IMG/VR virus record: IMGVR_UViG_3300046820_001817
Coordinates: 1-33,429 of that record
Length of the DNA: 33,429 nucleotides
Strand: one strand, 5' to 3'
Source: a virus
In this document: piece after piece, positions 14,691 through 22,635 of the stretch
Numbering within the stretch: the first letter of the stretch is position 1
Layout: each line of letters starts with the position of its first letter
Notes under the pieces: model-generated
Told to the model about the DNA's origin: nothing
Databases searched by the model: none
Seen by the model: only the letters and a program-made list of their open reading frames with translations
Program-made: the position numbers and the translations under genes

Positions 14691-15137
14691 ATGGCACAAA
14701 CTACACACGCAATGAACGGCAGTGCATTTTATATTGCAATGCAGACGGGCGGCACGGGAGCGTATACCGATATTTCGGGCAGCTCGCAGGCTATCGAAAT
14801 GCCAGAGCTTGAGCGTTTCACGGGAGAGGCATACACGCCTGATAGTGATACGGGTATTGTTGTATTCGGCAAGCAAAAGCCGTTTGATTTGACAGTAAAC
14901 GTTATCTATACCGAACAAACTAGCGAGGCATGGCATTTGCTCGAAGATGCATACCGAAATAAAAGTTTGGTTAGCATTAAATGGCAGCCAGCGGGCAGCA
15001 CTGCAGGAAATGACGCGTATGCAACCAACGCGGCACAAATCTACAAAATGCAGCTGCCAAATGGTGATGCCAGCAATTCAGATGTAATTGTTTGCTCGTT
15101 TACCCTGAAATGCACCAGCGTAACAATCACAACGTAA
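14691..15137 (+). CDS. Major tail tube protein
   Basis: This 148-residue protein resembles siphovirus tail tube subunits: an N-terminal NGSAFYIAMQTGGTGAYTDI strand region, a central loop, the LTVNVIYTEQTSEAWHLLEDAYRN segment, and a C-terminal beta strand (VIVCSFTLKCTSVTI). It precedes the chaperone pair and the tape measure gene, as expected. AAAGG lies seven bases before the ATG. A hairpin follows the gene, which may let the tube transcript accumulate above that of the downstream chaperone. Confidence 0.8.
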   Translation: MAQTTHAMNGSAFYIAMQTGGTGAYTDISGSSQAIEMPELERFTGEAYTPDSDTGIVVFGKQKPFDLTVNVIYTEQTSEAWHLLEDAYRNKSLVSIKWQPAGSTAGNDAYATNAAQIYKMQLPNGDASNSDVIVCSFTLKCTSVTITT

Positions 15138-15142
15138 TCACC

Positions 15143-15165
15143 TGGTAGCGAGCACAGCGCTACCA
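15143..15165 (+). promoter_or_regulatory. Hairpin between tail tube and chaperone genes
   Basis: TGGTAGCG (15143-15150) is an exact inverted repeat of CGCTACCA (15158-15165) with a seven-base loop. No T-run follows, so it is not a standard terminator. It could stabilise the upstream tube mRNA or dampen read-through. Confidence 0.45.
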
Positions 15166-15185
15166 ACTAGCACAGAGGTTATACG

Positions 15186-15410
15186 ATGTACGTTATTAAT
15201 CAGCGCAAGTTATCTATACGCGACGTTGCAGCGCTGCAGAATGCAGCCAAAACAAACGATATTACGACGCTATTGCCACTGATCGAGAAATGCGTTACCA
15301 CAGAAGACGGCAGCCCAGCCAGCGAGCTACCGTTTGAGCATTTCAATCAGATTATCGAAAAGATACTGCAGCGGCTGAGTTATCAAAACCCAAACTCGAG
15401 CGGCAGCTGA
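15186..15410 (+). CDS. Tail assembly chaperone, short form (G-like)
   Basis: This 74-residue protein begins after an AGAGGT Shine-Dalgarno and is helical (SIRDVAALQNAAKTND, FEHFNQIIEKILQRL). It lies between tail tube and tape measure genes, the position of lambda gpG-type chaperones, which bind the tape measure protein and tube subunits before tail polymerisation. A slippery heptamer near its end allows a -1 shift into a second frame. The normal product stops at 15410. Confidence 0.75.
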   Translation: MYVINQRKLSIRDVAALQNAAKTNDITTLLPLIEKCVTTEDGSPASELPFEHFNQIIEKILQRLSYQNPNSSGS

Positions 15411-15580
15411 TTGCGCATCTGTGGACAAGCGCGGCAATGCCTGTAGAGTACCTTGAGCTACTTGCATGCCGTGATTTGTATCACTGTACGCCTGATCAGC
15501 TGCCTGATTACGAGACGATACAACAACATCTGTTTATGATTAGCATAGAGCGTAGGCTCGGCAGAAAGGCGCAACTATGA
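15186..15580 (+). CDS. Tail assembly chaperone, frameshifted long form (G-T-like)
   Basis: A -1 shift at AAACCCA (15386-15392) would join the first 69 codons to an open frame running to TGA 15578-15580, giving about 131 residues. The added part begins KLERQLIAHLW and continues with PVEYLELLACRDLYHC and FMISIERRLGRKAQL, a sensible helical protein sequence with no start codon of its own. Its TGA overlaps the tape measure ATG (ATGA). This matches the conserved programmed frameshift of lambda-like tail chaperones. Without it, 15411-15576 would be an unexplained gap in a tightly packed genome. Confidence 0.78.
15386..15392 (+). promoter_or_regulatory. -1 ribosomal frameshift slippery site
   Basis: The zero-frame codons CAA AAC CCA contain A-AAC-CCA, a canonical X-XXY-YYZ heptamer. 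Slippage gives AAA CCC in the -1 frame, keeping the first two codon positions paired. The zero frame stops 18 bases later. Confidence 0.78.
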
Positions 15581-17541
15581 CGGCTGAAAACGTCGTAATT
15601 CGGTTTGTTGGAGAGGATGACGTTAGTAACGTCACTCAAACAATCGATAAAAATATGGGTGCGCTCGGCAATCAGGCAGATGCTGTTAGTACCAAAATGA
15701 GCGCATTTAATGGCATTGCAATGGGTGCATTCCAAGCCATTGGAGGCGCTCTTACTAATCTTGCAGGGGCTGGGTTATCCCAGCTCGGCAGTTTTTTCAC
15801 GGGTGCTATTGAAGAATCCTCAAGCTGGGCAAGCGCGCTGGCACAAACCGAGGCCGTCGTAAAATCAACAGGCGGCGCGGCAGGGCTGACGGCTGCCCAA
15901 ATGGGAGAAATGGCAAGCGCAATGAGCGCAGCCAGCGGTAACAGCATTTTCAGTGATGATGCCATTTTGGGTGCACAAAACGTGCTTGCGACATTTACCC
16001 AAATTAAGGGTACTAATTTTGGGGATGCAACCAGCGCAATTCTTGACGTTAGCCAGGCACTCGGGCAAGATTTGCAATCAACATCGATACAGGTAGGTAA
16101 AGCGCTAAATGATCCTGTAGCGGGTATTGGTGCATTGTCTCGAGTAGGCGTAACATTCAGCGAAGACCAAAAAGCAATGATTAAAAGCCTAGTAGAAACG
16201 GGCGACGTTGCAGGCGCGCAACAAGTAATTATTGCTGAGTTAAACAAAGAATTTGGCGGCTCGGCTGCAGCGGCTGCCGATACGTTTGCAGGCAGGCAGG
16301 CACGATTAGCAGCGCAATTCGACGACGTAAAACAGAAAGTTGGTGACGCGTTATTGCCTGTGCTCGGCAAATTGATGGATTTATTTGCTACGAAGTTTAT
16401 GCCGTATATCGAAATGGGATCAACTGCCCTGGCTGATTTGATTGCAGGTTTTGAAACAGATCAGGTAGGCGTATGGGTTACACAGTTGCAGACGGCATTA
16501 CAGCTGGTAGTGAGTAATTTTGATACCGTAAAAAACAACCTGGCTGCATTTTGGGAGGCATTCCAAGATAGCGATACCCTGTTAGGTTTGCAAGCGGCAT
16601 TTGCTGGATTAATGGCGGGTTTGGGCTCGCTGTATGCATCATTCCAAACAATTCTGCCATCATTAATGAGCATATTTACCAATTTTGGTACCATTGTCGG
16701 CAGCGTGTTGTATTCTGTCGGCGGGGCAATCGGGCCGCTGATTGCGTTGATTGGTGAAAAAATCGGCATGCTTATGCAGGCATTAGCACCAATTGCAGAA
16801 CAAATCATGAGCACGCTAGCCAGCCCAGCGGTACTGTCTGCCATCGATGCAGTAGTACAAATATTTGGGCTGTTGGGTGAAATCATCATTACTGTTGTGT
16901 ATAACCGTATTATGTTGCTGGTAGATGCATTTAAAACGCATTTGCTACCGATTGCAACAACAGTTATAAACGGGCTCGCTACTGTCATAAATGCTGTATT
17001 CCCTGTCATTAAAGGCATTTTAGAGAGCGTCATTTTATACATTAATGGTGATACCACAGGCGCTATTAATAAGCTCGGCGAAACGTTTGCCACGGTTTGG
17101 ACAAATATAAAACTGGCAGTACAGGGCGGCGTTGATTACATCGTAACGGCTATTAAAACTAAAATTGAAGAGGCAAAAAACCTCGGCACAGATTTGGTTA
17201 AGGGCATTGCAAGCGGTATCGATTTGGGCGTATCGTTTGTGAAAGATGCAATTGAGCGCGTGTTAGGTGATGCATTGCAAAAGGCTCGCGAATGGGGTTT
17301 GATTTCGTCACCATCACGCAAGTTTGCCGAAATGGTAGGCGCGCCTATTAGCCAGGGCATGGCGCAAGGTATTGTAAACAGCAGCGGCCTGGTAGCAGAC
17401 GCCTCGAGCATGGCAGTAGGCAACGCGGCTAGCGTTACTACGTATAATTACAACCTCAATGCCTCGTATGCTACAGTACAGAGCGAAGGCAGCATTATGC
17501 AGGATATGCGAGCTATGCAATTACTGTCGGGAGCGGTGTAA
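15577..17541 (+). CDS. Tail tape measure protein
   Basis: This 654-residue protein is the longest tail gene and follows the chaperone pair, as the tape measure always does. It has an Ala/Gly-rich N-terminal half with coiled-coil character, several hydrophobic segments at about 330-480 (for example VGGAIGPLIALIGEKIGMLM) that could form membrane-spanning helices for DNA entry, and the family-typical C-terminal ISSPSRKFAEMVG with MAQGIV. At about 0.15 nm per residue the tail would be near 100 nm. No lysozyme or peptidase motif is evident. Confidence 0.88.
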   Translation: MTAENVVIRFVGEDDVSNVTQTIDKNMGALGNQADAVSTKMSAFNGIAMGAFQAIGGALTNLAGAGLSQLGSFFTGAIEESSSWASALAQTEAVVKSTGGAAGLTAAQMGEMASAMSAASGNSIFSDDAILGAQNVLATFTQIKGTNFGDATSAILDVSQALGQDLQSTSIQVGKALNDPVAGIGALSRVGVTFSEDQKAMIKSLVETGDVAGAQQVIIAELNKEFGGSAAAAADTFAGRQARLAAQFDDVKQKVGDALLPVLGKLMDLFATKFMPYIEMGSTALADLIAGFETDQVGVWVTQLQTALQLVVSNFDTVKNNLAAFWEAFQDSDTLLGLQAAFAGLMAGLGSLYASFQTILPSLMSIFTNFGTIVGSVLYSVGGAIGPLIALIGEKIGMLMQALAPIAEQIMSTLASPAVLSAIDAVVQIFGLLGEIIITVVYNRIMLLVDAFKTHLLPIATTVINGLATVINAVFPVIKGILESVILYINGDTTGAINKLGETFATVWTNIKLAVQGGVDYIVTAIKTKIEEAKNLGTDLVKGIASGIDLGVSFVKDAIERVLGDALQKAREWGLISSPSRKFAEMVGAPISQGMAQGIVNSSGLVADASSMAVGNAASVTTYNYNLNASYATVQSEGSIMQDMRAMQLLSGAV

Positions 17542-18438
17542 ATGGCATTTCAAATACAGTACGCCTCAGGCGGCAACACGTACAACATTAGCAACCAGAG
17601 CCCAGCATTTCCGGTTCATTACCTCGGTGATGAAAATTTTGGTATGGCGCCATTGCATATGATTACGAGCCGATCGCCAGTACAACACGGTGATACTACG
17701 CTAGATTTTCGCCTCGATCCGCGAATCATACAAATACCGTTGCTGGTAGAGTGCGAAACATTGCAGGAACAATACGACCAGCGAAATTACCTGCTGCAGA
17801 TGTTTAAACCATCAAACCAAGATGGTACGCTGATTGTGACATACCCAGACGGCAGGCAGCGGTACATTACCACGCGTATTCTCGGCGGCCTTGATTTCAA
17901 TATGGAAACGTCAGCAGGGCATAGCATTCGCGCTGTTGTACGCATGCGTTGCAGTGATCCTACCTGGTACGATCCGAATCAAATAACGCTGCCGATTGTG
18001 ACTATTTCAGGTACACCAACCGTATACCCAAAAATCTATGCAACCACGTACGGTACAAGCTCATTTGGAGGGGAGTACGATTTAACGTATACAGGGACCT
18101 GGCTCTCTTACCCAATCATCACGGTTACGGGACCAGTAACCAATTTTTCGATAACCAACACCTCGAGCAATCAAAATATTACTCTGGTAGCAGGTACCGT
18201 GATTGCCGCGGGCAGTACGCTACGTTTTGACCTACGATACGGGTTTAAAACCGTACAAGATCAGACGGGAGCAAACAAAATCGGGTTAGTAGACTCGAGT
18301 AGCGAGCTGGCACAATTTGCCATATTCCCAGCACCTGACGTGCCAGACGCAATTAATACCCTGGTCGTAACAGGCACGGGTACAACCACGGCAAGCAGTG
18401 TGGCACTAAGCTATTACAATCGATACATCGGTATATAG
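17542..18438 (+). CDS. Distal tail protein (Dit-like)
   Basis: This 298-residue protein follows the tape measure directly. Its N-terminal region carries the HGDTTLDFRLDPRIIQIPLLV and LLQMFKPSNQDGTL patterns common in siphovirus distal tail proteins, which form the hub ring at the tail tip. The C-terminal half is beta-rich (galectin- or carbohydrate-binding-like in such proteins). It begins right after the tape measure stop. Position and pattern agree. Confidence 0.75.
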   Translation: MAFQIQYASGGNTYNISNQSPAFPVHYLGDENFGMAPLHMITSRSPVQHGDTTLDFRLDPRIIQIPLLVECETLQEQYDQRNYLLQMFKPSNQDGTLIVTYPDGRQRYITTRILGGLDFNMETSAGHSIRAVVRMRCSDPTWYDPNQITLPIVTISGTPTVYPKIYATTYGTSSFGGEYDLTYTGTWLSYPIITVTGPVTNFSITNTSSNQNITLVAGTVIAAGSTLRFDLRYGFKTVQDQTGANKIGLVDSSSELAQFAIFPAPDVPDAINTLVVTGTGTTTASSVALSYYNRYIGI

Positions 18439-18451
18439 AAGAGGTACAACC

Positions 18452-19369
18452 ATGGCAAGTAATGAGCGCTCGTTAGGATGGAATACAAGCACAAGCAATG
18501 ACGGAGCTGTAGCATACGACAGCACGCGTATGATTGCCATGGAACAAAAGACGCTCGGCAACGGCATTTTATTTACGGGCTCAAATTTGGCTATTTCGGG
18601 AGCCTCGAGCACTCTTACCATTGCAGACGGGGCGGCACTGATTAACGGGTATTTTTACGAATCCACAACGGCAAGCACTATCAGCACAAGCACGCTAAAC
18701 GGTACCTATACCCTGGCACTCATTGCAAACGCAACCGGATCGCCTGGTACTACCTGGACAGTTGCACAAACGGCAGCAGCAACAACAACCGTTTTACCAT
18801 CTACTGTACGTATGGCACTGGCAACGGGCGCGCAATTAACCACAATCGGAGCTGCAAACTATATCAGTATTGCAACGGTACAAGTAGGCGCTACAGGCCT
18901 CATTAGCAGTGTTACCAGCTTATACCCTTATGCAGCGGGTAGACAGGTACCAAATACCCAATATTGTTACATGCAAGGCGGCACGGTATCGTTAACCAAT
19001 GCCAGCACGTATTATGATTTGCTGAATTTCAGTGCACCAACCAACAGCACAGACGGCACGATTACCGCAAATGCAACAACAGGAGAAATCAAACTGCAGC
19101 TATCAGGGGTGTATACATTCTCGATTCGTTTGCATTTTGATACCAACACCACAGGCACGCGCAAAGCACTGATACGCAACCTCAGTGCTGAATTTTCGCT
19201 AATGAGCGCTGCAGTTATGCCGCTCGGCTCAGATAGCATATACCAGGCAGACTATACGTTACCTGTTGCGGTAACGCCTGGCACGCCTCGCAGTTTCTAT
19301 TTGCAAGCATGGGCAAGCACAGCAGGGCGATCGATAAACGATAGTTTTATAACCGTTGTGCGAGCGTAA
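18452..19369 (+). CDS. Putative tail fibre / tip protein with C1q-like C-terminus
   Basis: This 305-residue Ser/Thr-rich protein has a strong AGAGGT Shine-Dalgarno. The N-terminal half resembles tail tip proteins that organise the baseplate (GNGILFTGSNLAISGASS, TIADGAALINGYFYE). Residues about 195-305 show the spacing of a C1q/TNF-like jelly roll: GVYTFSIRLHFDTNTTGTRKALIR near the middle and a final FITVVRA strand. Such domains bind surface ligands. It lies between the Dit-like and gp37-like genes. Receptor binding is inferred, not shown. Confidence 0.6.
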   Translation: MASNERSLGWNTSTSNDGAVAYDSTRMIAMEQKTLGNGILFTGSNLAISGASSTLTIADGAALINGYFYESTTASTISTSTLNGTYTLALIANATGSPGTTWTVAQTAAATTTVLPSTVRMALATGAQLTTIGAANYISIATVQVGATGLISSVTSLYPYAAGRQVPNTQYCYMQGGTVSLTNASTYYDLLNFSAPTNSTDGTITANATTGEIKLQLSGVYTFSIRLHFDTNTTGTRKALIRNLSAEFSLMSAAVMPLGSDSIYQADYTLPVAVTPGTPRSFYLQAWASTAGRSINDSFITVVRA

Positions 19370-19372
19370 CCA

Positions 19373-20464
19373 ATGGCACCATACTACACAATGCAGCTGT
19401 ACGATAGCGCGGGAGCGCTGCAAGCTGTGGTAACAGATTTTAACAACCTGGCTATTAGCAAGCAGCTGAACGCTATCGATATGCTAGCATTCAGCCTAAG
19501 CAATCGCAGTCCAAGCGCGCAATATGTTGTATATGGTGCCATTGTGCAAGTTTGGCGGCAAGATGTTGATTTAGGCATACCCAATACCCTGGAATTTTCG
19601 GGAATAATCCGTAAACGCGTTGTAATTCGCGAGCTTGTTACACAGATATCAGTGCAGGCCGTCGGTATGCTGTCATTGCTGGCTGATCGCATCATTGCAT
19701 ACAAGGCAAATCAAACAAACCTCAGCAAGTTTACCGCTATACCTGCTGAAACGATTTTAAAACGGCTATTCAATTACAACATCGGCAGCCTGGCAACCAC
19801 GGCAAACGGCAGGATAGCAGACGGGCGAATTACTGGCATGACAACGGCAGCCAGCGGCGGAGCTGGCACGGCATTAACGTTAAAATGCAGCATGTTGCCA
19901 TTACTCAAAACTATGCAGGAAATAGCCTACAGCGGCGATATGGCGTTTACTCTGTCATATACCGCGCCTGCCAGTTGGACATTTACAACCTATGTAGGCC
20001 AAATCGGTACCAATCGCACAGCAACTATTGCGCTATCGGTATCGACAGGTACGGTAGCTCGCATCACACAAACGCAAGATCAGATTACTGATTTTAATGT
20101 GGTGTATGTAGGCGGCACAGGTACCGAAGAGGCAAAACCAATCATTACATACCCTGGCACTGGATTACCGACGGGCACGAGCTTGCGTGAAACGTTTGTA
20201 GATGCCAAAAACCAACAAAACAGCCCTGCAGGGTTTTTATCCCAATTTGGCGCCAAAACCCTTGCAGTACAGCGGCGTAAACGTGTTACTTACGCTGTCG
20301 ACGTGTTGCAGACAAGCGAAATGCGATATGGTAGAGATTATTTTTTTGGGGATAAAATCAGCGTCAATTTTGGCGGCACAACCATTGCGCAATATGTTAC
20401 GGCTGTAGGCCTCGAGTGGAAATCAACAGGGGATGAGGTAATCAGTGTCAAACTCAACAGCTAA
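19373..20464 (+). CDS. Tail tip / Tal-like protein (ReqiPepy6 Gp37-like)
   Basis: This 363-residue protein has an N-terminal beta barrel beginning YTMQLYDSAGALQAVV and containing LEFSGIIRKR, then a central region, and a C-terminal part with KTLAVQRRKRVTYAVDVLQ and YGRDYFFGDKISVNF. These patterns fit the siphovirus ReqiPepy6 Gp37-like family, tail-tip hub proteins analogous to Tal/gp27. The gene follows a fibre-like gene and overlaps the next by 20 bases. No peptidase motif is seen. It probably closes the tube and anchors fibres. Confidence 0.65.
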   Translation: MAPYYTMQLYDSAGALQAVVTDFNNLAISKQLNAIDMLAFSLSNRSPSAQYVVYGAIVQVWRQDVDLGIPNTLEFSGIIRKRVVIRELVTQISVQAVGMLSLLADRIIAYKANQTNLSKFTAIPAETILKRLFNYNIGSLATTANGRIADGRITGMTTAASGGAGTALTLKCSMLPLLKTMQEIAYSGDMAFTLSYTAPASWTFTTYVGQIGTNRTATIALSVSTGTVARITQTQDQITDFNVVYVGGTGTEEAKPIITYPGTGLPTGTSLRETFVDAKNQQNSPAGFLSQFGAKTLAVQRRKRVTYAVDVLQTSEMRYGRDYFFGDKISVNFGGTTIAQYVTAVGLEWKSTGDEVISVKLNS

Positions 20465-20936
20465 CATATACGATTTACTTACCAATCAACGCACAGACAT
20501 AGACAACATTGCAAGTGTTGAATACCCAGCCGCGGGTTTGACGTTGACGCGCTCGGGAACCCTGGCTATAACCACAGCAGGCACTACGATTACATGGCAA
20601 ACCGAAAAACGTAATTATGGGTTTACCTGGTCTGGCACTTCAATCACGATACCTGGCAGCGGGTATTATAGTTTCACGATGTTGTACACCTCAACCGTTG
20701 CACATATTGTACAAGCACGATTATTTGTGAACACAGTAAACGTTGCGTTTATGGCATCGTATGGGCTGTCATCGGTACGGCAGGCAGTTACTATAACGCG
20801 ATATTGCACCACGGGTGACAGTATTGAAATTAACCTGCTGCCTACGCTAAATACAACAATAAGCGTAAATGCTGAAAACACCGCGAGCGAATCACCATTT
20901 TTGCACGTTGTGCAACTCACAGGGAGCGTTGAATAA
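20445..20936 (+). CDS. C1q-like putative receptor-binding or fibre-head protein
   Basis: This 163-residue protein starts with GTG at 20445, chosen because GAGG lies just upstream and it preserves the TAATG overlap with the next gene. A short helical N-terminus (IYDLLTNQRTDIDNIAS) is followed by a jelly-roll-like pattern (GSGYYSFTMLYTSTVAHIVQ) resembling the C-terminal part of the protein at 18452. It may be a trimeric fibre head. No enzymatic residues are apparent. Confidence 0.55.
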   Translation: MSNSTANIYDLLTNQRTDIDNIASVEYPAAGLTLTRSGTLAITTAGTTITWQTEKRNYGFTWSGTSITIPGSGYYSFTMLYTSTVAHIVQARLFVNTVNVAFMASYGLSSVRQAVTITRYCTTGDSIEINLLPTLNTTISVNAENTASESPFLHVVQLTGSVE

Positions 20937-21256
20937 TGATAGTATTCAAAATCCGTATGGTAGATCCTGGTTTGGAAATTCAATATTGGGATGATTTGGG
21001 CAATTTGTATGCCGAGGTGCCGAGCGGTACACCAACAACAGATGCACCAACCCAGGCAGAGGCTATGCAGCTCTTGCGAGAGTATCGAAACGCGCGCCTG
21101 TTGGAATCAGACTATACGCAGCTCGATGACGCGCCATTAACACCAGCGCAAAAAGAGGCATACCGCGAATACCGGCAAGCATGGCGGGATTACCCAGCAT
21201 CTGTAAATGTTGAGACATGGCAAGGGCCTGCATACCCAACAAAACCAGTGCTATAA
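20936..21256 (+). CDS. Tail fibre assembly chaperone-like protein
   Basis: This 106-residue protein has a small N-terminal beta part and a C-terminal helical segment with the pattern YRNARLLESDYTQLDDAPLT then YREYRQAWRDYPA. This closely follows the phage tail assembly chaperone (Caudo_TAP-like) pattern of R-x2-LL-x2-SD-W/Y-T-x3-D-x-P and YR-x2-LRD. Such proteins help fold or attach fibres. It is the last gene before a group of terminators, which fits the end of the late operon. Confidence 0.65.
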   Translation: MIVFKIRMVDPGLEIQYWDDLGNLYAEVPSGTPTTDAPTQAEAMQLLREYRNARLLESDYTQLDDAPLTPAQKEAYREYRQAWRDYPASVNVETWQGPAYPTKPVL

Positions 21257-21305
21257 TAATCAGGCAATCCAATAGCTACTCCAAAACTTACTACGTGCCA
21301 CGCTG

Positions 21306-21348
21306 TAATGCCCTGCCACACAAGCAGGGCATTATGGTACAATTTTTT
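21306..21348 (+). terminator. Rho-independent terminator after the tail operon
   Basis: TAATGCCCTGC (21306-21316) and GCAGGGCATTA (21324-21334) form an 11-bp stem with a seven-base loop, with a six-T run at 21343-21348. The eight-base gap before the T-run makes it less ideal. Confidence 0.65.
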
Positions 21349-21385
21349 CATCGAATGCAGCTATGCTCATCAAAAACTAGCAATC

Positions 21386-21414
21386 AAACCTGCCAGCAAT
21401 GGCGGGTTTTGTTT
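21386..21414 (+). terminator. Second terminator hairpin
   Basis: AAACCTGCC (21386-21394) pairs with GGCGGGTTT (21401-21409) with one T-G wobble and a six-base loop, immediately followed by T-rich TGTTTT. It is a compact intrinsic terminator shape. Confidence 0.65.
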
Positions 21415-21451
21415 TATACTGATTTGGGGCTGTGGACTCCCCAAACAACTT

Positions 21452-21496
21452 AACTCGTTTTGTGTTGCGGGGAAGTGGCACAAAACGGGTTTTGTT
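21452..21496 (+). terminator. Third terminator hairpin, with overlapping -10-like sequence
   Basis: A 13-bp stem (21452-21464 with 21479-21491, core CGTTTTGTG/CACAAAACG, one wobble) surrounds a 14-base loop and runs into TTGTT. The trailing sequence also forms an extended -10 (TGTTATACT, 21493-21501). Three terminator-like hairpins in about 200 bases separate late from early genes. Confidence 0.6.
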
Positions 21497-21514
21497 ATAC
21501 TCTTAAAATACGTA

Positions 21515-21543
21515 TTGACAAATTGTATTACATGGTTTATCAT
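21515..21543 (+). promoter_or_regulatory. Strong sigma70-type promoter for the replication region
   Basis: TTGACA (21515-21520), a 17-base spacer and TATCAT (21538-21543) form a near-consensus promoter. The 5' part including CGTATTGACAAA and TGTATTAC is shared with the promoter at 30160. It lies just after the terminators and about 50 bases before the first early gene. Confidence 0.75.
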
Positions 21544-21594
21544 GCAGTCAGTCAGCAATGACAACAAGCAATATGAAACGAAAGAGGCGCAACC

Positions 21595-21825
21595 ATGGCA
21601 AGCACGGCACAGTTAAACACGGTAGAGCGGATTAACATCATTCTCGATTCAATTAACGGCGGGCTGTACAACGTTGTTACGGCTAATGTGAATATCCTGA
21701 TTTGGGATTTGCGATCAGCGCTAAAAATTTTGGGTTATGACGTTACCATTGCCGAGCATCACGAGGCAGTTACCGAAATTATCCAAAATTGGCAATGGGC
21801 TCGGCAGAATCAAAACTTGCAATAG
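21595..21825 (+). CDS. Hypothetical early protein
   Basis: This 76-residue protein is the first gene after the 21515 promoter, with GAGG seven bases before the ATG. It is helical with a short WDLRSALKILGYDV segment. No family is recognised. Being first in the early operon, it might act in host takeover or regulation, but the sequence gives no direct support. Confidence 0.62.
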   Translation: MASTAQLNTVERINIILDSINGGLYNVVTANVNILIWDLRSALKILGYDVTIAEHHEAVTEIIQNWQWARQNQNLQ

Positions 21826-21839
21826 TTGAATAACGCAAC

Positions 21840-21866
21840 GCCTGCCCAGTATCGAGCTGGGCAGGC
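21840..21866 (+). promoter_or_regulatory. Perfect 10-bp intergenic hairpin
   Basis: GCCTGCCCAG (21840-21849) and CTGGGCAGGC (21857-21866) form an exact G+C-rich stem with a seven-base loop. No T-run follows. It lies between two early genes and may limit read-through, protect mRNA or serve as an operator. Confidence 0.5.
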
Positions 21867-21888
21867 AACACAGAAAGCAGCACAGACA

Positions 21889-22236
21889 ATGAACAACACA
21901 CAGCACGACACAGATTGCACAGTATGCGGGGCCGCTATCGGGGAGTGCAGCGGGTATTGCACAGCCCTGCCGAATGAGTTAGACGATGTAGAGAAAGAGG
22001 TACAGCCGTTGAATAGCTACGAATTGCACCTACTCGAGGCACACAAAGAGCTCGCAAAACGAACACTCACGCCTCAACAGATGAACGCGCGGATTATCGA
22101 TGCAATGCGAACGCGGCAGATTATGCAGGATGCATATAGCCTGGCTGTAGAGAATGTGTATCGTGCCGAGCGCGCAAGCCGCGAGCCGCAAGCAGTGCCA
22201 GGCCTCGATTTGTCACCATTGGTATACATCGTATGA
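21889..22236 (+). CDS. Small protein with N-terminal zinc-finger-like cysteines
   Basis: The ATG at 21889 is chosen over an upstream TTG at 21826, whose reading frame would run through the perfect hairpin. The 115-residue product has a cysteine cluster near residues 10-23 (CTVCGAAIGECSGYC) that could bind zinc, followed by charged helices. Its family is unknown. It overlaps the next gene by four bases. A role in nucleic-acid or protein binding is only suggested by the cysteines. Confidence 0.6.
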   Translation: MNNTQHDTDCTVCGAAIGECSGYCTALPNELDDVEKEVQPLNSYELHLLEAHKELAKRTLTPQQMNARIIDAMRTRQIMQDAYSLAVENVYRAERASREPQAVPGLDLSPLVYIV

Positions 22237-22535
22237 TCATGCAGATACCAGTGCAATGCACAAGCATCATTTTTGGCATACGGCATGATTTCACACAACC
22301 AGGGGTTAGCTGTACGCTCATCGAGCAGGATTACAAAACATACAGCCTGGTATTTATCGAGGCAGACGCGGTACGGAATGTTTTTACCGCGTTTGCTGTC
22401 TCTAAGCTGCATACCGCGCGCGGCAAATGGGTATTTCTCGAGCTAGACGATACCGGCAAGGTAATCGGCATTTCAGGGTATGAGTACAACACAATCATTG
22501 CGTATTGTGATCTTGAATTGAGCGCAACTCGATGA
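22233..22535 (+). CDS. Hypothetical early protein
   Basis: This 100-residue protein starts at 22233 (ATGA overlap), with a second in-frame ATG at 22239. It is predicted alpha/beta with several strands (TYSLVFIEADAV, GKWVFLELDDTGKVIGI) and no recognised motif. It overlaps a tiny membrane protein gene at its end. Function unknown. Confidence 0.6.
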   Translation: MIMQIPVQCTSIIFGIRHDFTQPGVSCTLIEQDYKTYSLVFIEADAVRNVFTAFAVSKLHTARGKWVFLELDDTGKVIGISGYEYNTIIAYCDLELSATR

Positions 22536-22630
22536 TTACTGCAATTCTGTTTGTGGCAGCAATTGCATACATCATATTTGGCATTGTGGCAGTAGTAGTG
22601 ATTGTGGCACCAACACGAGAAAGGGAGTAG
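22532..22630 (+). CDS. Tiny membrane protein (32 residues)
   Basis: An ATG overlapping the previous TGA opens a 32-codon frame encoding nearly continuous hydrophobic sequence (ILFVAAIAYIIFGIVAVVVI) and a short charged tail (PTRERE). It fills the otherwise empty space between two early genes and ends five bases before the next start. Early phages often carry such single-pass proteins for host membrane interference or superinfection exclusion, but no homology is recognised. Confidence 0.5.
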   Translation: MITAILFVAAIAYIIFGIVAVVVIVAPTRERE

Positions 22631-22635
22631 TTACT

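Noticed and set aside
15672-16370. 232-codon minus-strand frame within the tape measure gene
   Set aside because: It is antisense to a repetitive Ala-rich gene, with no start signal or recognisable domain.
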